64,000 nucleotides of DNA. It comes from Halorussus salinus. Its GTDB lineage: Archaea > Halobacteriota > Halobacteria > Halobacteriales > Haladaptataceae. Shown here piece after piece: positions 43,234-52,472 of the stretch (the stretch's first letter is position 1; every line of letters begins with the position of its first letter). The notes below the pieces were generated by a model. That model was not told where the DNA came from. It made no database searches and saw nothing but the letters and a program-made list of their open reading frames with translations. The position numbers and the translations under genes are program-made. The stretch spans positions 124,001 to 188,000 of the forward strand of contig NZ_SBIS02000008.1 in the NCBI RefSeq assembly GCF_004765815.2, in the 5' to 3' direction.

Positions 43234-43259
43234 CCGAGGTTATATTACGACCGCCTCGG
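43234..43259 (+). promoter_or_regulatory. Promoter of histidine kinase gene flanked by inverted repeat
   Basis: ttatatta (43240-43247) is enclosed by CCGAGG (43234-43239) and CCTCGG (43254-43259). A factor binding the arms would occlude the TATA box. Confidence 0.4.
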
Positions 43260-43274
43260 AAGCTTGCAGTCAGG

Positions 43275-44795
43275 ATGACAGCAGGTCACGAGGACGCGGG
43301 CCTCTCCGTCCTCTACGTGGACGACGACGAGCATCTGCGGGAACTCGGTCGGACGTTTCTCGAACGCGCCGACGACGGACTGACCGTCGAAACCGTCCCC
43401 ACGGCGGCGGCGGCTTTGGAGCGACTCGACGCTGGCGACTACGACGCGGTCGTCTCGGACTATCGCATGCCGGAGACCGACGGGTTGGAACTCTTGGAGA
43501 CGGTGCGCGAGGAGCGCGACAGCGACGTGCCGTTCGTGATGTTCACCGGCCGCGGCAGAGAGGAGGTCGCGATGGACGCGCTGAACCTCGGCGCGGACCG
43601 GTACGTCCAGAAAGGTGGCGACCCGGACTCCCAGTACGACGTACTGGCAAACTCCGTCCGGCAGGCCGTCGAGTACCGCCGGGCCGAGGCCGCTCGCCGG
43701 GAGAACGAGCGCCGGTATCGGTCGCTGTTCGAGAGCAATCCGATGGTGTTCTGGGTCGAGGACTTCTCGGGCGTGAAGGCCCGTCTCGACGAGACGGCGG
43801 GGGACGTGGACGATTTGGAGGCGTATCTCGACCGGAACGCGGCGGAAGCCAGCCGGTTGTTGGACGAGGTTCGCATCATCGACGTGAACGAGAACGCCTT
43901 GGAGTACTACGGCGCGGCGAGCAAGCGCGAACTGGTCGAGAACATGGACGCGCTGTTCACCGACGAGTCCTTCGAGGCGTACAAGTCGCTGATGGCGACC
44001 GTCGCCCGCGGCGAGACTCACTTCCGAACCGAGTCGGTGATGAAGACCCTCGACGGCGAGCGGAAACACGAACTCATGGAGGTCAATGTCCCCGACGAGT
44101 ACGCCGACGACTACTCGCGGGTGTACGTCACCATCACCGACATCACCGACCGCGTGCGGGTCACGAACCGCGAGGCGTTTCTCCACTCGCTGTTGCGCCA
44201 CGACGTGCGGAACAAAGAGCAGGTCGTCCACGGGAACCTCCAGCGACTCGCGGAGTTGGACCTCCCCGACGAGGCAACCGACTACGTGGCGACCGCGACC
44301 GAGACCGTCGAGGAGAGCATCGACATAATCGAGAAGGTCGGCACCCTCCTCCGGGCCGAGGAGGGCGAGGCGACCGAACTCGTCGCGCTCCGCCCGGCGG
44401 TCCGGTCGGCCGTCGAGAGCCACGCGGCCCGCGCCGAAGCGCGGGGCATCGGCCTCGACGTGACCGGCGACGCACCGCGGGTCGAGGCCGGGCCGCTGGT
44501 CGAAGAACTGTTCGACAACCTCGTCGCCAACGCGGTCGAACACGCGGACGCCGACCGGATTCGGGTCGAACTCGCCGACCGGCCGGACGGCGCGGTCGTC
44601 ACCGTCGCGGACGACGGCGACGGGTTGCCGACCGACGACCCCGAGGAAGTCCTCGAACGCGGGTTCACGGCCGGGTCGAACGCGGGTGCCGGTCTCGGTC
44701 TCCACTTGGTCGCGACGGTGGCCGAGAGCTACGGGGGGCGCATCGAGGTCGGCGAGTCGGACCTCGGGGGCGCTCGGTTCGACGTGTATCTCTGA
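43275..44795 (+). CDS. Hybrid receiver-PAS histidine kinase
   Basis: 506 residues, soluble. A receiver at the N-terminus (VLYVDDDEHLRE; phospho-Asp in VVSDYRMPETDG, about Asp62), a PAS-like domain (about 150-290; LFESNPMVFWVEDFSGVKAR), then a haloarchaeal-type HisKA with LLRHDVRNKEQV (about His309) and an HATPase (FDNLVANAVEHA, VADDGDGLP, NAGAGLGLHLVATVAESYGG). The receiver in front suggests it is itself a phosphorelay target. No partner gene is adjacent. Confidence 0.92.
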   Translation: MTAGHEDAGLSVLYVDDDEHLRELGRTFLERADDGLTVETVPTAAAALERLDAGDYDAVVSDYRMPETDGLELLETVREERDSDVPFVMFTGRGREEVAMDALNLGADRYVQKGGDPDSQYDVLANSVRQAVEYRRAEAARRENERRYRSLFESNPMVFWVEDFSGVKARLDETAGDVDDLEAYLDRNAAEASRLLDEVRIIDVNENALEYYGAASKRELVENMDALFTDESFEAYKSLMATVARGETHFRTESVMKTLDGERKHELMEVNVPDEYADDYSRVYVTITDITDRVRVTNREAFLHSLLRHDVRNKEQVVHGNLQRLAELDLPDEATDYVATATETVEESIDIIEKVGTLLRAEEGEATELVALRPAVRSAVESHAARAEARGIGLDVTGDAPRVEAGPLVEELFDNLVANAVEHADADRIRVELADRPDGAVVTVADDGDGLPTDDPEEVLERGFTAGSNAGAGLGLHLVATVAESYGGRIEVGESDLGGARFDVYL

Positions 44796-44840
44796 GAGAC
44801 GCCCGGTCGCGCGACCGGGCGTCTCGTGAACCGGTGGGCG

Positions 44841-46238
44841 CTACTCTATCGTCACGTCTTCGTCGCTCGCGTCGGCTTCCTGCACCCAGACGGTCTTCTT
44901 GTTGACGAACTCCTCGATGCCGTGTTCGGCGAGTTCGCGGCCGTAGCCCGAGTCTTTCACGCCGCCGAAGGGGACGCGGGGGTCTGACTTGACGAGTTCG
45001 TTGACGAAGGTACACCCCGCGTCGATGCGGTGGGCGACGCGCTCGCCCCGCTCCAAGTCCTGCGTCCAGACCGACGCGCCGAGACCGAGGTGGGTGTCGT
45101 TGGCCAACTCGATGGCTTCCTTCTCGCTCTCGACTTCGAAGACGGCCGCGGCCGGACCGAAGACCTCCTCGCAGGCGGCCACCGAGTCACGGGGTACGTC
45201 CGTGAGGACCGTGGGCGGGTAGTAGTAGCCCTCGCGGTCGAGCGGTTCGCCGCCGAGTTCGAGCGTCGCGCCCTCCTCGACGGTTTGCTGGACCTGCTCG
45301 TGGAGGTCGTCCATCAGGTCCTCGCGGGCCTGCGGGCCGAGGTCGGTCCCGTCGTCTGTCGGGTCGCCGACCGTCAGGTCGTCCATCTCGGCGACGAAGG
45401 CGTCGAGCCACTCGTCGTACACGTCGGTGTGGACGACGAATCGCTTGGCCGCGATGCAGGACTGCCCGGCGTTGATGGTCCGGGCGGTCGCGCCGGTCTT
45501 CGCCGCGGACTCGATGTCCGCGTCGTCCAGCACGACGAAGGGGTCAGACCCCCCGAGTTCGAGGACCGTCTTCTTCAGGTTCTCGCCTGCGGTCTTGGCT
45601 ACCGAGCGCCCCGCGCGGGCGCTCCCCGTGAGCGTGACCGCCTTCACGCGGTCGTCCTCGATGACTCCCGCCGCTTGGTCGGAGCCGATTATCAGCGACT
45701 GGAAGACGCCCTCGGGGTAGCCCGCCTCCTCGAAGACCTCCTGAATCGCCTCCGAACACCCCGGCACGTTCGAGGCGTGCTTGAGGAGACCGACGTTGCC
45801 CGCGGTCAGGTGGGGCGCGGCGAACCGGAACACCTGCCAGAACGGGAAGTTCCACGGCATGACCGCCAGAATCGGGCCGAGCGGTTCGTAGGACACCTTC
45901 GCCTCGGCGTGAGCGGGACCCGGCAGTCGCTCGGTCTGGAGGTGTTCGGCGGCGTTCTCGGCGTAGTAGTCACAGACCCACGCGCACTTCTGGACCTCCG
46001 AGCGGGCCGACGCCAGCGTCTTGCCCATCTCTCTGGTCATCAACTCGGCGTACTCGTCTTCCTTGTCTCGAAGCACCTCCCCGGCGTTCGCCAGCAACTG
46101 CTGGCGCTTCCTGATGGGAACGTCTCGCCACTCCTCGAAGGTCTCGGTGGCCCGGTCGAGCGCGGCCTCGACGTTCTCCTCGGAGTCGTCCGCAATCGGT
46201 TCGAGTGACTCGCCAGTGGCGGGATTGAGTCTGTCCAT
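44841..46238 (-). CDS. NAD(P)-dependent aldehyde dehydrogenase (succinate-semialdehyde type)
   Basis: 465 residues from ATG 46238. Catalytic Cys in NAGQSCIAAKR (about 261), general base in VLELGGSDPF (about Glu227), NAD site in TGSARAGRSVA, and VMPWNFPFWQVFRFAAPHL. It most resembles succinate-semialdehyde or related aldehyde dehydrogenases that lack the N-terminal arm of longer forms. The same frame stays open for 480 more codons upstream antisense to the permease gene; that part is not coding. Confidence 0.92.
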   Translation of the reverse strand: MDRLNPATGESLEPIADDSEENVEAALDRATETFEEWRDVPIRKRQQLLANAGEVLRDKEDEYAELMTREMGKTLASARSEVQKCAWVCDYYAENAAEHLQTERLPGPAHAEAKVSYEPLGPILAVMPWNFPFWQVFRFAAPHLTAGNVGLLKHASNVPGCSEAIQEVFEEAGYPEGVFQSLIIGSDQAAGVIEDDRVKAVTLTGSARAGRSVAKTAGENLKKTVLELGGSDPFVVLDDADIESAAKTGATARTINAGQSCIAAKRFVVHTDVYDEWLDAFVAEMDDLTVGDPTDDGTDLGPQAREDLMDDLHEQVQQTVEEGATLELGGEPLDREGYYYPPTVLTDVPRDSVAACEEVFGPAAAVFEVESEKEAIELANDTHLGLGASVWTQDLERGERVAHRIDAGCTFVNELVKSDPRVPFGGVKDSGYGRELAEHGIEEFVNKKTVWVQEADASDEDVTIE

Positions 46239-46344
46239 GACGTGCGCAGTTCGTCGCCCACCGGGTTGTACCTTCGGGTGACGGGACGGTCGAAGCGCCG
46301 CCGGGCGTCGGTGAAACGGACGAAACGGCCTTTCGAACGGCCTA

Positions 46345-46366
46345 AAACGCCGGTAACGCGGCGTTT
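46345..46366. promoter_or_regulatory. Inverted repeat between divergent aldehyde dehydrogenase and permease genes
   Basis: AAACGCC and GGCGTTT form 7-bp arms with an 8-base centre. Three GAAACGG motifs lie close by (around 46309-46326). It sits about 107 bases from the dehydrogenase start and 92 from the permease start, so it could serve either gene. Confidence 0.35.
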
Positions 46367-46457
46367 CGGTTCGGGGGTTTTTGTCGCTGCTCGTCGTAAC
46401 CGAACCACGGAAACCCGGCGGAGTCGGCGACCGGGAACGGGGGACCGGAGGAACACG

Positions 46458-47723
46458 ATGAACGTCATCGAAGGGGCACGAATCAGTTGGCGCAACATCC
46501 GGGAACACAAGCTTCGCTCGACGCTGACGACGTTGGGGGTCATCATCGGCGTCGCGGCGGTCATCACCTTCGTCACGCTGGGCGCGAGCCTCCAACAGGA
46601 CATCATCAGCACCGTCGCTGGCGGCAACGCCGCGACGATGTACGTGACCGCCCAGTCGCCCGGCGACAGTCGCGTGCCGTCGCTGGGCGGCGGTGGCGGG
46701 TCGGTCGTGTTCACTCAGCACGACGTGGAACAGATACGCCAGCTTCCGGGAGTGGAACTCGCGGCCCCGGAGAGCGGCATCGCCGCCTCGTCGGTCACCT
46801 ACAACAACTCGACGGTCGGGAGACAGTTCATCACCGTCTCGTCGCCGGGCTACTTCCAAGTCCGGAACATCCAGTTCGTCTCGGGCAGACCGTACCGAAC
46901 CGGCGAACAGGAGGTGGTGCTGAACCAACCCGCCGCCCGGATGTTCGGCGACAACGTGACCGTCGGGTCGAACATCTCGTTCACGCGGGCCGCGAGCAAC
47001 GAACAGCTCAACGCGACGGTGGTCGGCATCGTGGAATCGACGGGCGGCGGCGAGGTCCTCGGGTTCAGTCAGGGGAGCGCCGACCCCCGAATCTACGCGC
47101 CGACCGAACCCTACTACCTGCGGACCTCCCGGAGTCCGACCACCCAACAGGAGCAGTTGGTCTACGGGCGTCTCCTCGTGAAAGCCGAGTCGGCGAGTCA
47201 GGTCGATGCGGTGCAGGGCCGGGTCTACAACTACCTCGGCCAGAACTCCGACGCGCGCCAGCTCAAGTCCCAGTCCTACCAGTTCGAGGTCACGACCCAA
47301 GACCAGATAATCGGGCAGGTCAAGCAGTTGACCAGCACGTTCACCGCCTACATCACCGGCATCGCGGTCATCTCGCTCATCGTCGGGTCCATCGGCATCG
47401 CCAACATCATGCTCGTGTCGGTCACCGAGCGGACCCGCGAAATCGGCATCATGAAAGCCGTCGGCGCGCAGAACCGCGACGTACTCCAGTTGTTCCTCGT
47501 CGAGGCGGTGATGCTCGGCGTCCTCGGGTCGGCGCTCGGCGCGGTCGTCGGCATCGCCGGCGGCTACGCGGGTGCCCAAGCAATCGGGCTTCCGCTGGCG
47601 TTTCAGCCAATCTGGTTCGTCGCCTCGGTGGCCGTCGGCGTCCTCGTCGGCGTCCTCGCGGGGCTCTACCCGGCGTGGGACGCGGCCCACACCGACCCCA
47701 TCGACGCGCTCCGGTACGAGTAG
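46458..47723 (+). CDS. MacB/FtsX-type ABC transporter permease
   Basis: 421 residues from ATG 46458, after a clear GGAGGA ribosome-binding site 6 bases upstream. An N-terminal helix (LTTLGVIIGVAAVITFVTLG), a large external MacB-PCD domain (about 45-270) and three C-terminal helices with the FtsX core (ISLIVGSIGIANIMLVSVTERTREIGIMKAVGA) are standard. Such permeases work with a LolD-type ATPase in efflux or envelope signalling, but no ATPase or accessory gene is adjacent. Confidence 0.92.
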   Translation: MNVIEGARISWRNIREHKLRSTLTTLGVIIGVAAVITFVTLGASLQQDIISTVAGGNAATMYVTAQSPGDSRVPSLGGGGGSVVFTQHDVEQIRQLPGVELAAPESGIAASSVTYNNSTVGRQFITVSSPGYFQVRNIQFVSGRPYRTGEQEVVLNQPAARMFGDNVTVGSNISFTRAASNEQLNATVVGIVESTGGGEVLGFSQGSADPRIYAPTEPYYLRTSRSPTTQQEQLVYGRLLVKAESASQVDAVQGRVYNYLGQNSDARQLKSQSYQFEVTTQDQIIGQVKQLTSTFTAYITGIAVISLIVGSIGIANIMLVSVTERTREIGIMKAVGAQNRDVLQLFLVEAVMLGVLGSALGAVVGIAGGYAGAQAIGLPLAFQPIWFVASVAVGVLVGVLAGLYPAWDAAHTDPIDALRYE

Positions 47724-48139
47724 ACGATACCTCGGCGCAGAGGAGTCCCGGCCGGAGACCCAACCGTCGAGGCGCTAAAATGTTCGTTACCGGACACCTA
47801 CGCCGTCTGGTGTGTCACCTTTTCTCGTTCCTACCGGGTCGGGTCTCGTCTCCTCGCGGTCGGAGCGGAGTCGGAGTCCCGTCGTCTCGCCGGTCGAGGG
47901 CGGTATCGGAGTCTCGACCCGATGCCTCGGAGCGGCCTCGTCTCGGCCGAAAGGTATTTGATTCGTTTCGAACCGTTCACGAGGAAACCCGCGGTTGAAC
48001 GGCGGCCGCGACGAGTAACGACGCGGCCGATTTCGCTCCCGCTCGCGGCGGATTCGATAGCCACTGGATAACAAAGGGACCCCCGATACAAGGCCACGCC
48101 AAGACTAGCGCGTCCAATTGGACGCGAGGAGTCCGCTCT
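47724..48139. other. Intergenic region upstream of ArnT-like gene
   Basis: No credible gene. Contains AT boxes (aggtatttgattc near 47958, ggataacaaag near 48066, cgatacaag near 48084) and ends with the 18-bp palindrome listed separately. Small frames on either strand are Arg/Ser-rich shadows. Confidence 0.5.
48109..48126. promoter_or_regulatory. Perfect 18-bp palindrome (candidate operator)
   Basis: CGCGTCCAATTGGACGCG reads the same on both strands. It lies 13 bases before ATG 48140 and about 25 bases after a gataca box, so it would cover the transcription start: a repressor-type position. Confidence 0.55.
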
Positions 48140-49765
48140 ATGACCGAACAGAACGTCACACACGAGACGACGGTACGCGAAGAGGGTTGGAAACGGGAAC
48201 TGATGTGGCTCGCGCCCGCGCTCCTGTCGGGAATCGTCCTCTTTTTAGTTTATCTGCGTTCGCACCCCTACCCCTCGTTCGGGGCCGGACTGTACCTCTT
48301 CATCGCCGAGCGCATCTCCGAGATGGGCTACGCGCTTCCGGAGACGATTCCCCACTACACCGAGGGCGGCGTCCCCTTCGCGTACCCGCCGCTGATGTTC
48401 TACGCGGTGGCGGCGATACGCGACCTGACCGGCGTAGACCCCATCGCCATCTCGCGGTTCCTGCCGGGTATCGTCACGCTGGCGTATCTGGTTCCGCTGT
48501 ACCTGTTCGCCCGCGACCTGTTCGACTCCCGGCCGCAGGCCGCGCTGACGAGTCTGCTGGTCGCGGTGAGTCCGCCGGTCCTCCAGTGGCACATCTCGGC
48601 GGGCGGCATCGTCCGCGCACCGGCGTTCCTGTTCTCGCTGTCGGGCATCTACGCCGGACTGCGCCTCTACAAGTACCGGGACCGTCGGTGGGTCGTCCCC
48701 TCGCTCGTACTGTTCACGCTGACGGTTCTGACCCATCCCGTCTACACCGTCTTCTTCGCGCTATCGTACTTCCTGCTCTTTCTCCAGTTCGACCGGTCGC
48801 TCCGGGGACTCGTCCGGGGCGCGGTGGTCGGGTTCGGCGGCATTTTGCTGGCCGCGCCGTGGTGGACGCAGGTAATGGCCGCCCACGGTATCGACGTGTT
48901 CACGGGCGCGGCGGGCACGCACGGCGGGTTGGGCGGCGGCATCCCCTCGCTGTCGGCGCTCACGCACGTCAGCCTTCAGAACGTCTTCTTCGGGAGTCTG
49001 CTGTCGGTCCTGCCGCTGGTCGGGGCCGTCTACCTCCTGAAAGAGCGGCGGTTCTTCCTGCCGGTCTGGTTCGTCGCGGTGACGGCCGTCATCGGGAAGG
49101 CGCGCTTCTCGATGCTCGCCGGGTCGTTCATCACGGCGGTGTTCCTGCTGGAGGTGCTGGGGGTCCGTCTCAAGGAGCAGTCCCGGTTCGCCGTGGGTCG
49201 TCGCGGGGTCGTCACGGCCGCGCTGGTCCTGATAGCCACGGTCGGCATCGCCGGGAGCGCGATGTACACGACCGGCGACGTGGACGCCCACGCCGGGAGT
49301 CCGTCGCTCCCGCAGTTCGTGGACCACGACGACGTGGAGGCGATGGAGTGGGCCGAGCGCAACACGAAGCCGAGCGCCACCTTCGTCGTACAGGGTGACG
49401 CCGCCGAGTGGTTCCCACAGCAGACCCACCGGACGATGCTGGTCGGACCGTGGGGCGTCGAATGGAAGGGCCACGAGCCGTACACCCGCCAGTTGGGCCT
49501 GTTTCGGGGAGTCTCGTCGTGCAACAGCGCCCAGTGCATGAGCCACACGCTCTCGGAGGAGGGCGTCCACCCCGATTACATCTACCTGCCGAAAGGGGAG
49601 TTCACGGTCCGCGGGATGCAGTACCAGCGCACGAGCAAATTGGCGATGTCGATGCACCTCTCGCCGACGTACCGGACCGTCTTCGAGAACGACGGCGTCA
49701 TCGTCTTCGAGGTAGTGGGCGGGCAGAACTCGGACGGGGATTCTTCCGGAGGAGGCAGCGCGTAA
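48140..49765 (+). CDS. ArnT/GT39-like membrane glycosyltransferase
   Basis: 541 residues with about nine to ten membrane helices in the first 380 residues and a soluble outer C-terminal domain. The first outer loop has acidic and aromatic residues (ERISEMGYALPETIPHYTEG), then PFAYPPLMFYAVAAIRDLTG and FLPGIVTLAYLVPLYLFARD, matching ArnT/PMT-like GT-C transferases that use lipid-linked sugars. Unusually, the C-terminal domain has a Cys pair (SSCNSAQCMSH). It may transfer sugar to surface lipids or proteins. Confidence 0.78.
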   Translation: MTEQNVTHETTVREEGWKRELMWLAPALLSGIVLFLVYLRSHPYPSFGAGLYLFIAERISEMGYALPETIPHYTEGGVPFAYPPLMFYAVAAIRDLTGVDPIAISRFLPGIVTLAYLVPLYLFARDLFDSRPQAALTSLLVAVSPPVLQWHISAGGIVRAPAFLFSLSGIYAGLRLYKYRDRRWVVPSLVLFTLTVLTHPVYTVFFALSYFLLFLQFDRSLRGLVRGAVVGFGGILLAAPWWTQVMAAHGIDVFTGAAGTHGGLGGGIPSLSALTHVSLQNVFFGSLLSVLPLVGAVYLLKERRFFLPVWFVAVTAVIGKARFSMLAGSFITAVFLLEVLGVRLKEQSRFAVGRRGVVTAALVLIATVGIAGSAMYTTGDVDAHAGSPSLPQFVDHDDVEAMEWAERNTKPSATFVVQGDAAEWFPQQTHRTMLVGPWGVEWKGHEPYTRQLGLFRGVSSCNSAQCMSHTLSEEGVHPDYIYLPKGEFTVRGMQYQRTSKLAMSMHLSPTYRTVFENDGVIVFEVVGGQNSDGDSSGGGSA

Positions 49766-49792
49766 CTCCGGAAAGCCGACTCGAAGAAAGAT

Positions 49793-50965
49793 TCAGAACA
49801 GCGGGTCCAACTCGCCGTCGTCGTCCTCGATGAGGTCGGTCGTGTTCTGCTCGCTCTCGGCGCGAAGCTCGTCGATGTTGTCCTGCGTCTCGACGGCGAC
49901 CTCCTGTAGCTCCTCGACGCGGGGCACCTCCGAGACGCCCGACAGGAGGACGACGCCCGCGACCTGCTCGGCCCCCTCGATGGGGTAGTCGCCGCCCCGG
50001 ACCTCCATCGAGGAGGTCTGGTCTTCGAGCCATTTCCGACCTTTTTCGACGCCCTTGCGGTTCAGGTACTCGGGCGGTCCGCTGGCGACCAACAGCGACC
50101 GCTCGGCGCTGTCGATTTCGCAGGGCAGGGTGAGTCGCCCCAGTGCGGCCTTCCGAACCAGACTCGTGATGCGGTTGGTCGCGTGGGCCGAATCGACCGC
50201 CTCGGTCCCGTCGCTCTTGAACCGCGAGAGGAGACCGCCCGAGGGGTTGTCTACCTCCTCGGCCGCGTAGCCGATGGTCGAGACGCCACCGGTCGAGAGG
50301 GTGTTGATTATCTCGCTCGAATCCACGACGCTCTCCCCCACCGCCTCGTCGCCCTCAACCTCGCCCGCGCCGAAGAGGATGCCGAACCGCCGGACTATCT
50401 CCTCGTTGATGCGGTCGTAGCCCGCGCCGACGCTCTCGCCCGCCTCGCGCCACGCGTCGTTGTCGAAGACGAGGAGGTTGTCCACCTCGCGCACGAACGT
50501 CTGGAACGACCGCGCGGCGTTGAGCGTGTAGATGCCGCCCTCGTCGCGGCCCGGCAGGACGCCGAGTCCGTAGACCGGTTCGGTGTAGATGCGCTTGAGG
50601 TACTTCGCCAAGACCGGCGCGCCGCCCGACCCGGTGCCGCCGCCCATCCCCGCGACGAGGAGAAAGGCGTCCACGTCGTGAATCGGGACGTTGTCTATCG
50701 CGCCCTGCACCTCGTCGATGTCCTCCTCGGCGATTTCGGCCCCTAACTCGTTGTCCGCGCCGACGCCGTGGCCCTTCACGCGGGACTGACCGATGAGGAC
50801 CTGATTCGACTCGGGCACGTGGTCCAAGCCCGCGAGGTCGGCCTTCGCGGTGTTGACCGCCACGGCCGACCGGACGGCCTCGCCGCCGGTCCGGCGGTCG
50901 TACTCGATGAACTTGTCCACGATTTTGCCACCGGCCTGTCCGAAGCCGACCATCGCCAACTTCAT
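49793..50965 (-). CDS. CetZ tubulin/FtsZ-family protein
   Basis: 390 residues. GTP-binding features are MVGFGQAGGKIVDKFIEYD, the T4 glycine-rich loop GMGGGTGSGGAPVLAKYL and NDAWREAGES; the T7 region follows in the C-terminal half. The C-terminal linker is acidic and ends ELDPLF. CetZ proteins shape haloarchaeal cells and affect motility. The numbered paralogue cannot be assigned from sequence reading. It stands alone in its transcript. Confidence 0.93.
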   Translation of the reverse strand: MKLAMVGFGQAGGKIVDKFIEYDRRTGGEAVRSAVAVNTAKADLAGLDHVPESNQVLIGQSRVKGHGVGADNELGAEIAEEDIDEVQGAIDNVPIHDVDAFLLVAGMGGGTGSGGAPVLAKYLKRIYTEPVYGLGVLPGRDEGGIYTLNAARSFQTFVREVDNLLVFDNDAWREAGESVGAGYDRINEEIVRRFGILFGAGEVEGDEAVGESVVDSSEIINTLSTGGVSTIGYAAEEVDNPSGGLLSRFKSDGTEAVDSAHATNRITSLVRKAALGRLTLPCEIDSAERSLLVASGPPEYLNRKGVEKGRKWLEDQTSSMEVRGGDYPIEGAEQVAGVVLLSGVSEVPRVEELQEVAVETQDNIDELRAESEQNTTDLIEDDDGELDPLF

Positions 50966-51329
50966 GCGAACTCCTCCGTCCCGTCGGTCAATCGGTGCCT
51001 GTCGCGATCGCTGGCGGCACCTGTAACTGTGACACTACCCCCGTACTGGCTGATACACATTCCGTAGCCCCCGAGGGGTAGACCACGCGGTCCGTGATAA
51101 ATCCTCGACTCGGTTTTGTGGCGCGGGTGACACCTCGACTCGTCAGGAGATGCGTAACTCGGCGACTCGGCGTCTTCCGGCGTCTCGTCGGGGTTTCGGC
51201 GCGTCTCGGGCGCGCGACTCCGACCGTTCGAAACCTTCCGGGCACCGACAGGTAGAAATTACAGTCGGCGGACGTGACGACAGGCAGTAACTAAATGTCG
51301 CTCGACAGTGACGATGGACAGGGAAACCG
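50966..51329. other. Divergent intergenic region between CetZ and secreted-protein genes
   Basis: No gene. It contains the two promoters; a caggcagtaactaaatg AT block near 51282-51298 may be the plus-strand promoter. Nothing else stands out. Confidence 0.45.
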
Positions 51330-52226
51330 ATGACGCGAACAGTTCTAGCCTGCCTCCTCGTCCTCGGGGTGGTCGGTGCCGCGGTACCGCCGTCCTCGAC
51401 TGCCCACGTCTCGAAACCGAACGCGTCGTTCACGACCCACTCCGCTGACGCAGGTGTGGCGTCACAGGCTCTCGTTTCGGACGCAGATGCCCCGTCGCAG
51501 GCGAACGCCACCGAGTTCCCGCCGGGCGTGAACGAATCGGGAATTACCGACCCGCTGGCGCTCGTGGATGCCCACCAGCGGGCGCTCGGAAACACCTCCT
51601 ACACCGTCTCGACCAGCGCGACGTATCGCCGCCCGAACGGCACGCTGGTCGCACAGGAGTACACTGTCGTGCGGGTCGCACCCGGCGGCGACTCCTACTC
51701 CGCGGTCAGGACCCAGACGGTCGCAAACGATACGCGCTGGTTCGGCGGCGAACGCTCCCATCTCGCGGTCTGGGCGAACGAGACCGACGCCGTAGTCGCC
51801 GAGAAACCCTCCGGCGCGGAGACGACGTATCACTGGACGAGTCCGTCGCGGGTGAGGCTCGGCCCGACCTCGCAGTGGGAACGACTCTACGCTACGGTCG
51901 GGGCCGGTGACGCAGAAGTCGTCGGACAGGTCGAGCGCGACGGGACGACGCTGACCAAACTCGTCTCCACGCCCTCGCTCTGGTTCTCGAAAAACGAGAC
52001 GGCCGACTCCGCCACGGCGAAGTTGCCGTCCGAGTTCACGGCACTGGTGGACTCGCAAGGCGTCGTTCGCTCGATGCAGACGCTCCGCCGGACGATTGTC
52101 GAAGACCGGCGAGTCGTCGTCACTCGAACGATTCGGGTGTCAGAGATGGGGAACACGACCGTCGAGCGTCCGGGGTGGTACCAGCAGGCGGCGGACAATC
52201 GGACGACGAGCGAGGGTCGGAGGTGA
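51330..52226 (+). CDS. Secreted haloarchaeal protein (DUF7537-like)
   Basis: 298 residues. The Sec signal (TRTVLACLLVLGVVGAAVPP) is followed by a Ser/Ala/Asp-rich stretch and a beta-rich domain (about 70-285): LVDAHQRALGNTSYTVSTSA, STPSLWFSKNETADS. Such domains in haloarchaea resemble LolA/LppX-like outer-surface lipid carriers, but the match here is only by fold character. Several N-glycosylation sites (NTSY, NGTL, NATE, NTTV). No lipobox. Confidence 0.7.
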   Translation: MTRTVLACLLVLGVVGAAVPPSSTAHVSKPNASFTTHSADAGVASQALVSDADAPSQANATEFPPGVNESGITDPLALVDAHQRALGNTSYTVSTSATYRRPNGTLVAQEYTVVRVAPGGDSYSAVRTQTVANDTRWFGGERSHLAVWANETDAVVAEKPSGAETTYHWTSPSRVRLGPTSQWERLYATVGAGDAEVVGQVERDGTTLTKLVSTPSLWFSKNETADSATAKLPSEFTALVDSQGVVRSMQTLRRTIVEDRRVVVTRTIRVSEMGNTTVERPGWYQQAADNRTTSEGRR

Positions 52227-52235
52227 GCGTTCGGC

Positions 52236-52472
52236 TTACGCCGACACGCTCTCGCCGACTGAGGCCACGATAGCGTCCACGTCGAACTCGTCTTCCTCCT
52301 TGTCGAAGACCTCCTCGCCGTCGGCGCGCACCTCGAAGACGCCGCTGTCGCCCGTGACCAGCGCCACCGAGTCGAGTCGTTCGCCGTACTCCTCCAAGAG
52401 CGCGTGCTGTACGTCCTGTGCCCGGTCGAGCATCCCGCAGGGGACGCAGTACTCGATTTCGACCTGTGTCAT
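52236..52472 (-). CDS. SelT/SelW/SelH (Rdx) family thioredoxin-like protein
   Basis: 78 residues. It begins VEIEYCVPCGMLDRAQDVQH with the CxxC redox pair and has the typical VALVTGDSGVFEVRADGEEV strand pair. Rdx proteins are small thioredoxin-fold reductases. It is convergent with the secreted-protein gene, 9 bases apart. Confidence 0.92.
   Translation of the reverse strand: MTQVEIEYCVPCGMLDRAQDVQHALLEEYGERLDSVALVTGDSGVFEVRADGEEVFDKEEDEFDVDAIVASVGESVSA

Noticed and set aside
44841-47690. 949-codon minus-strand frame
   Set aside because: Only the part from 46238 downwards is the aldehyde dehydrogenase. The upstream half is antisense to the FtsX-type permease and lacks any domain.
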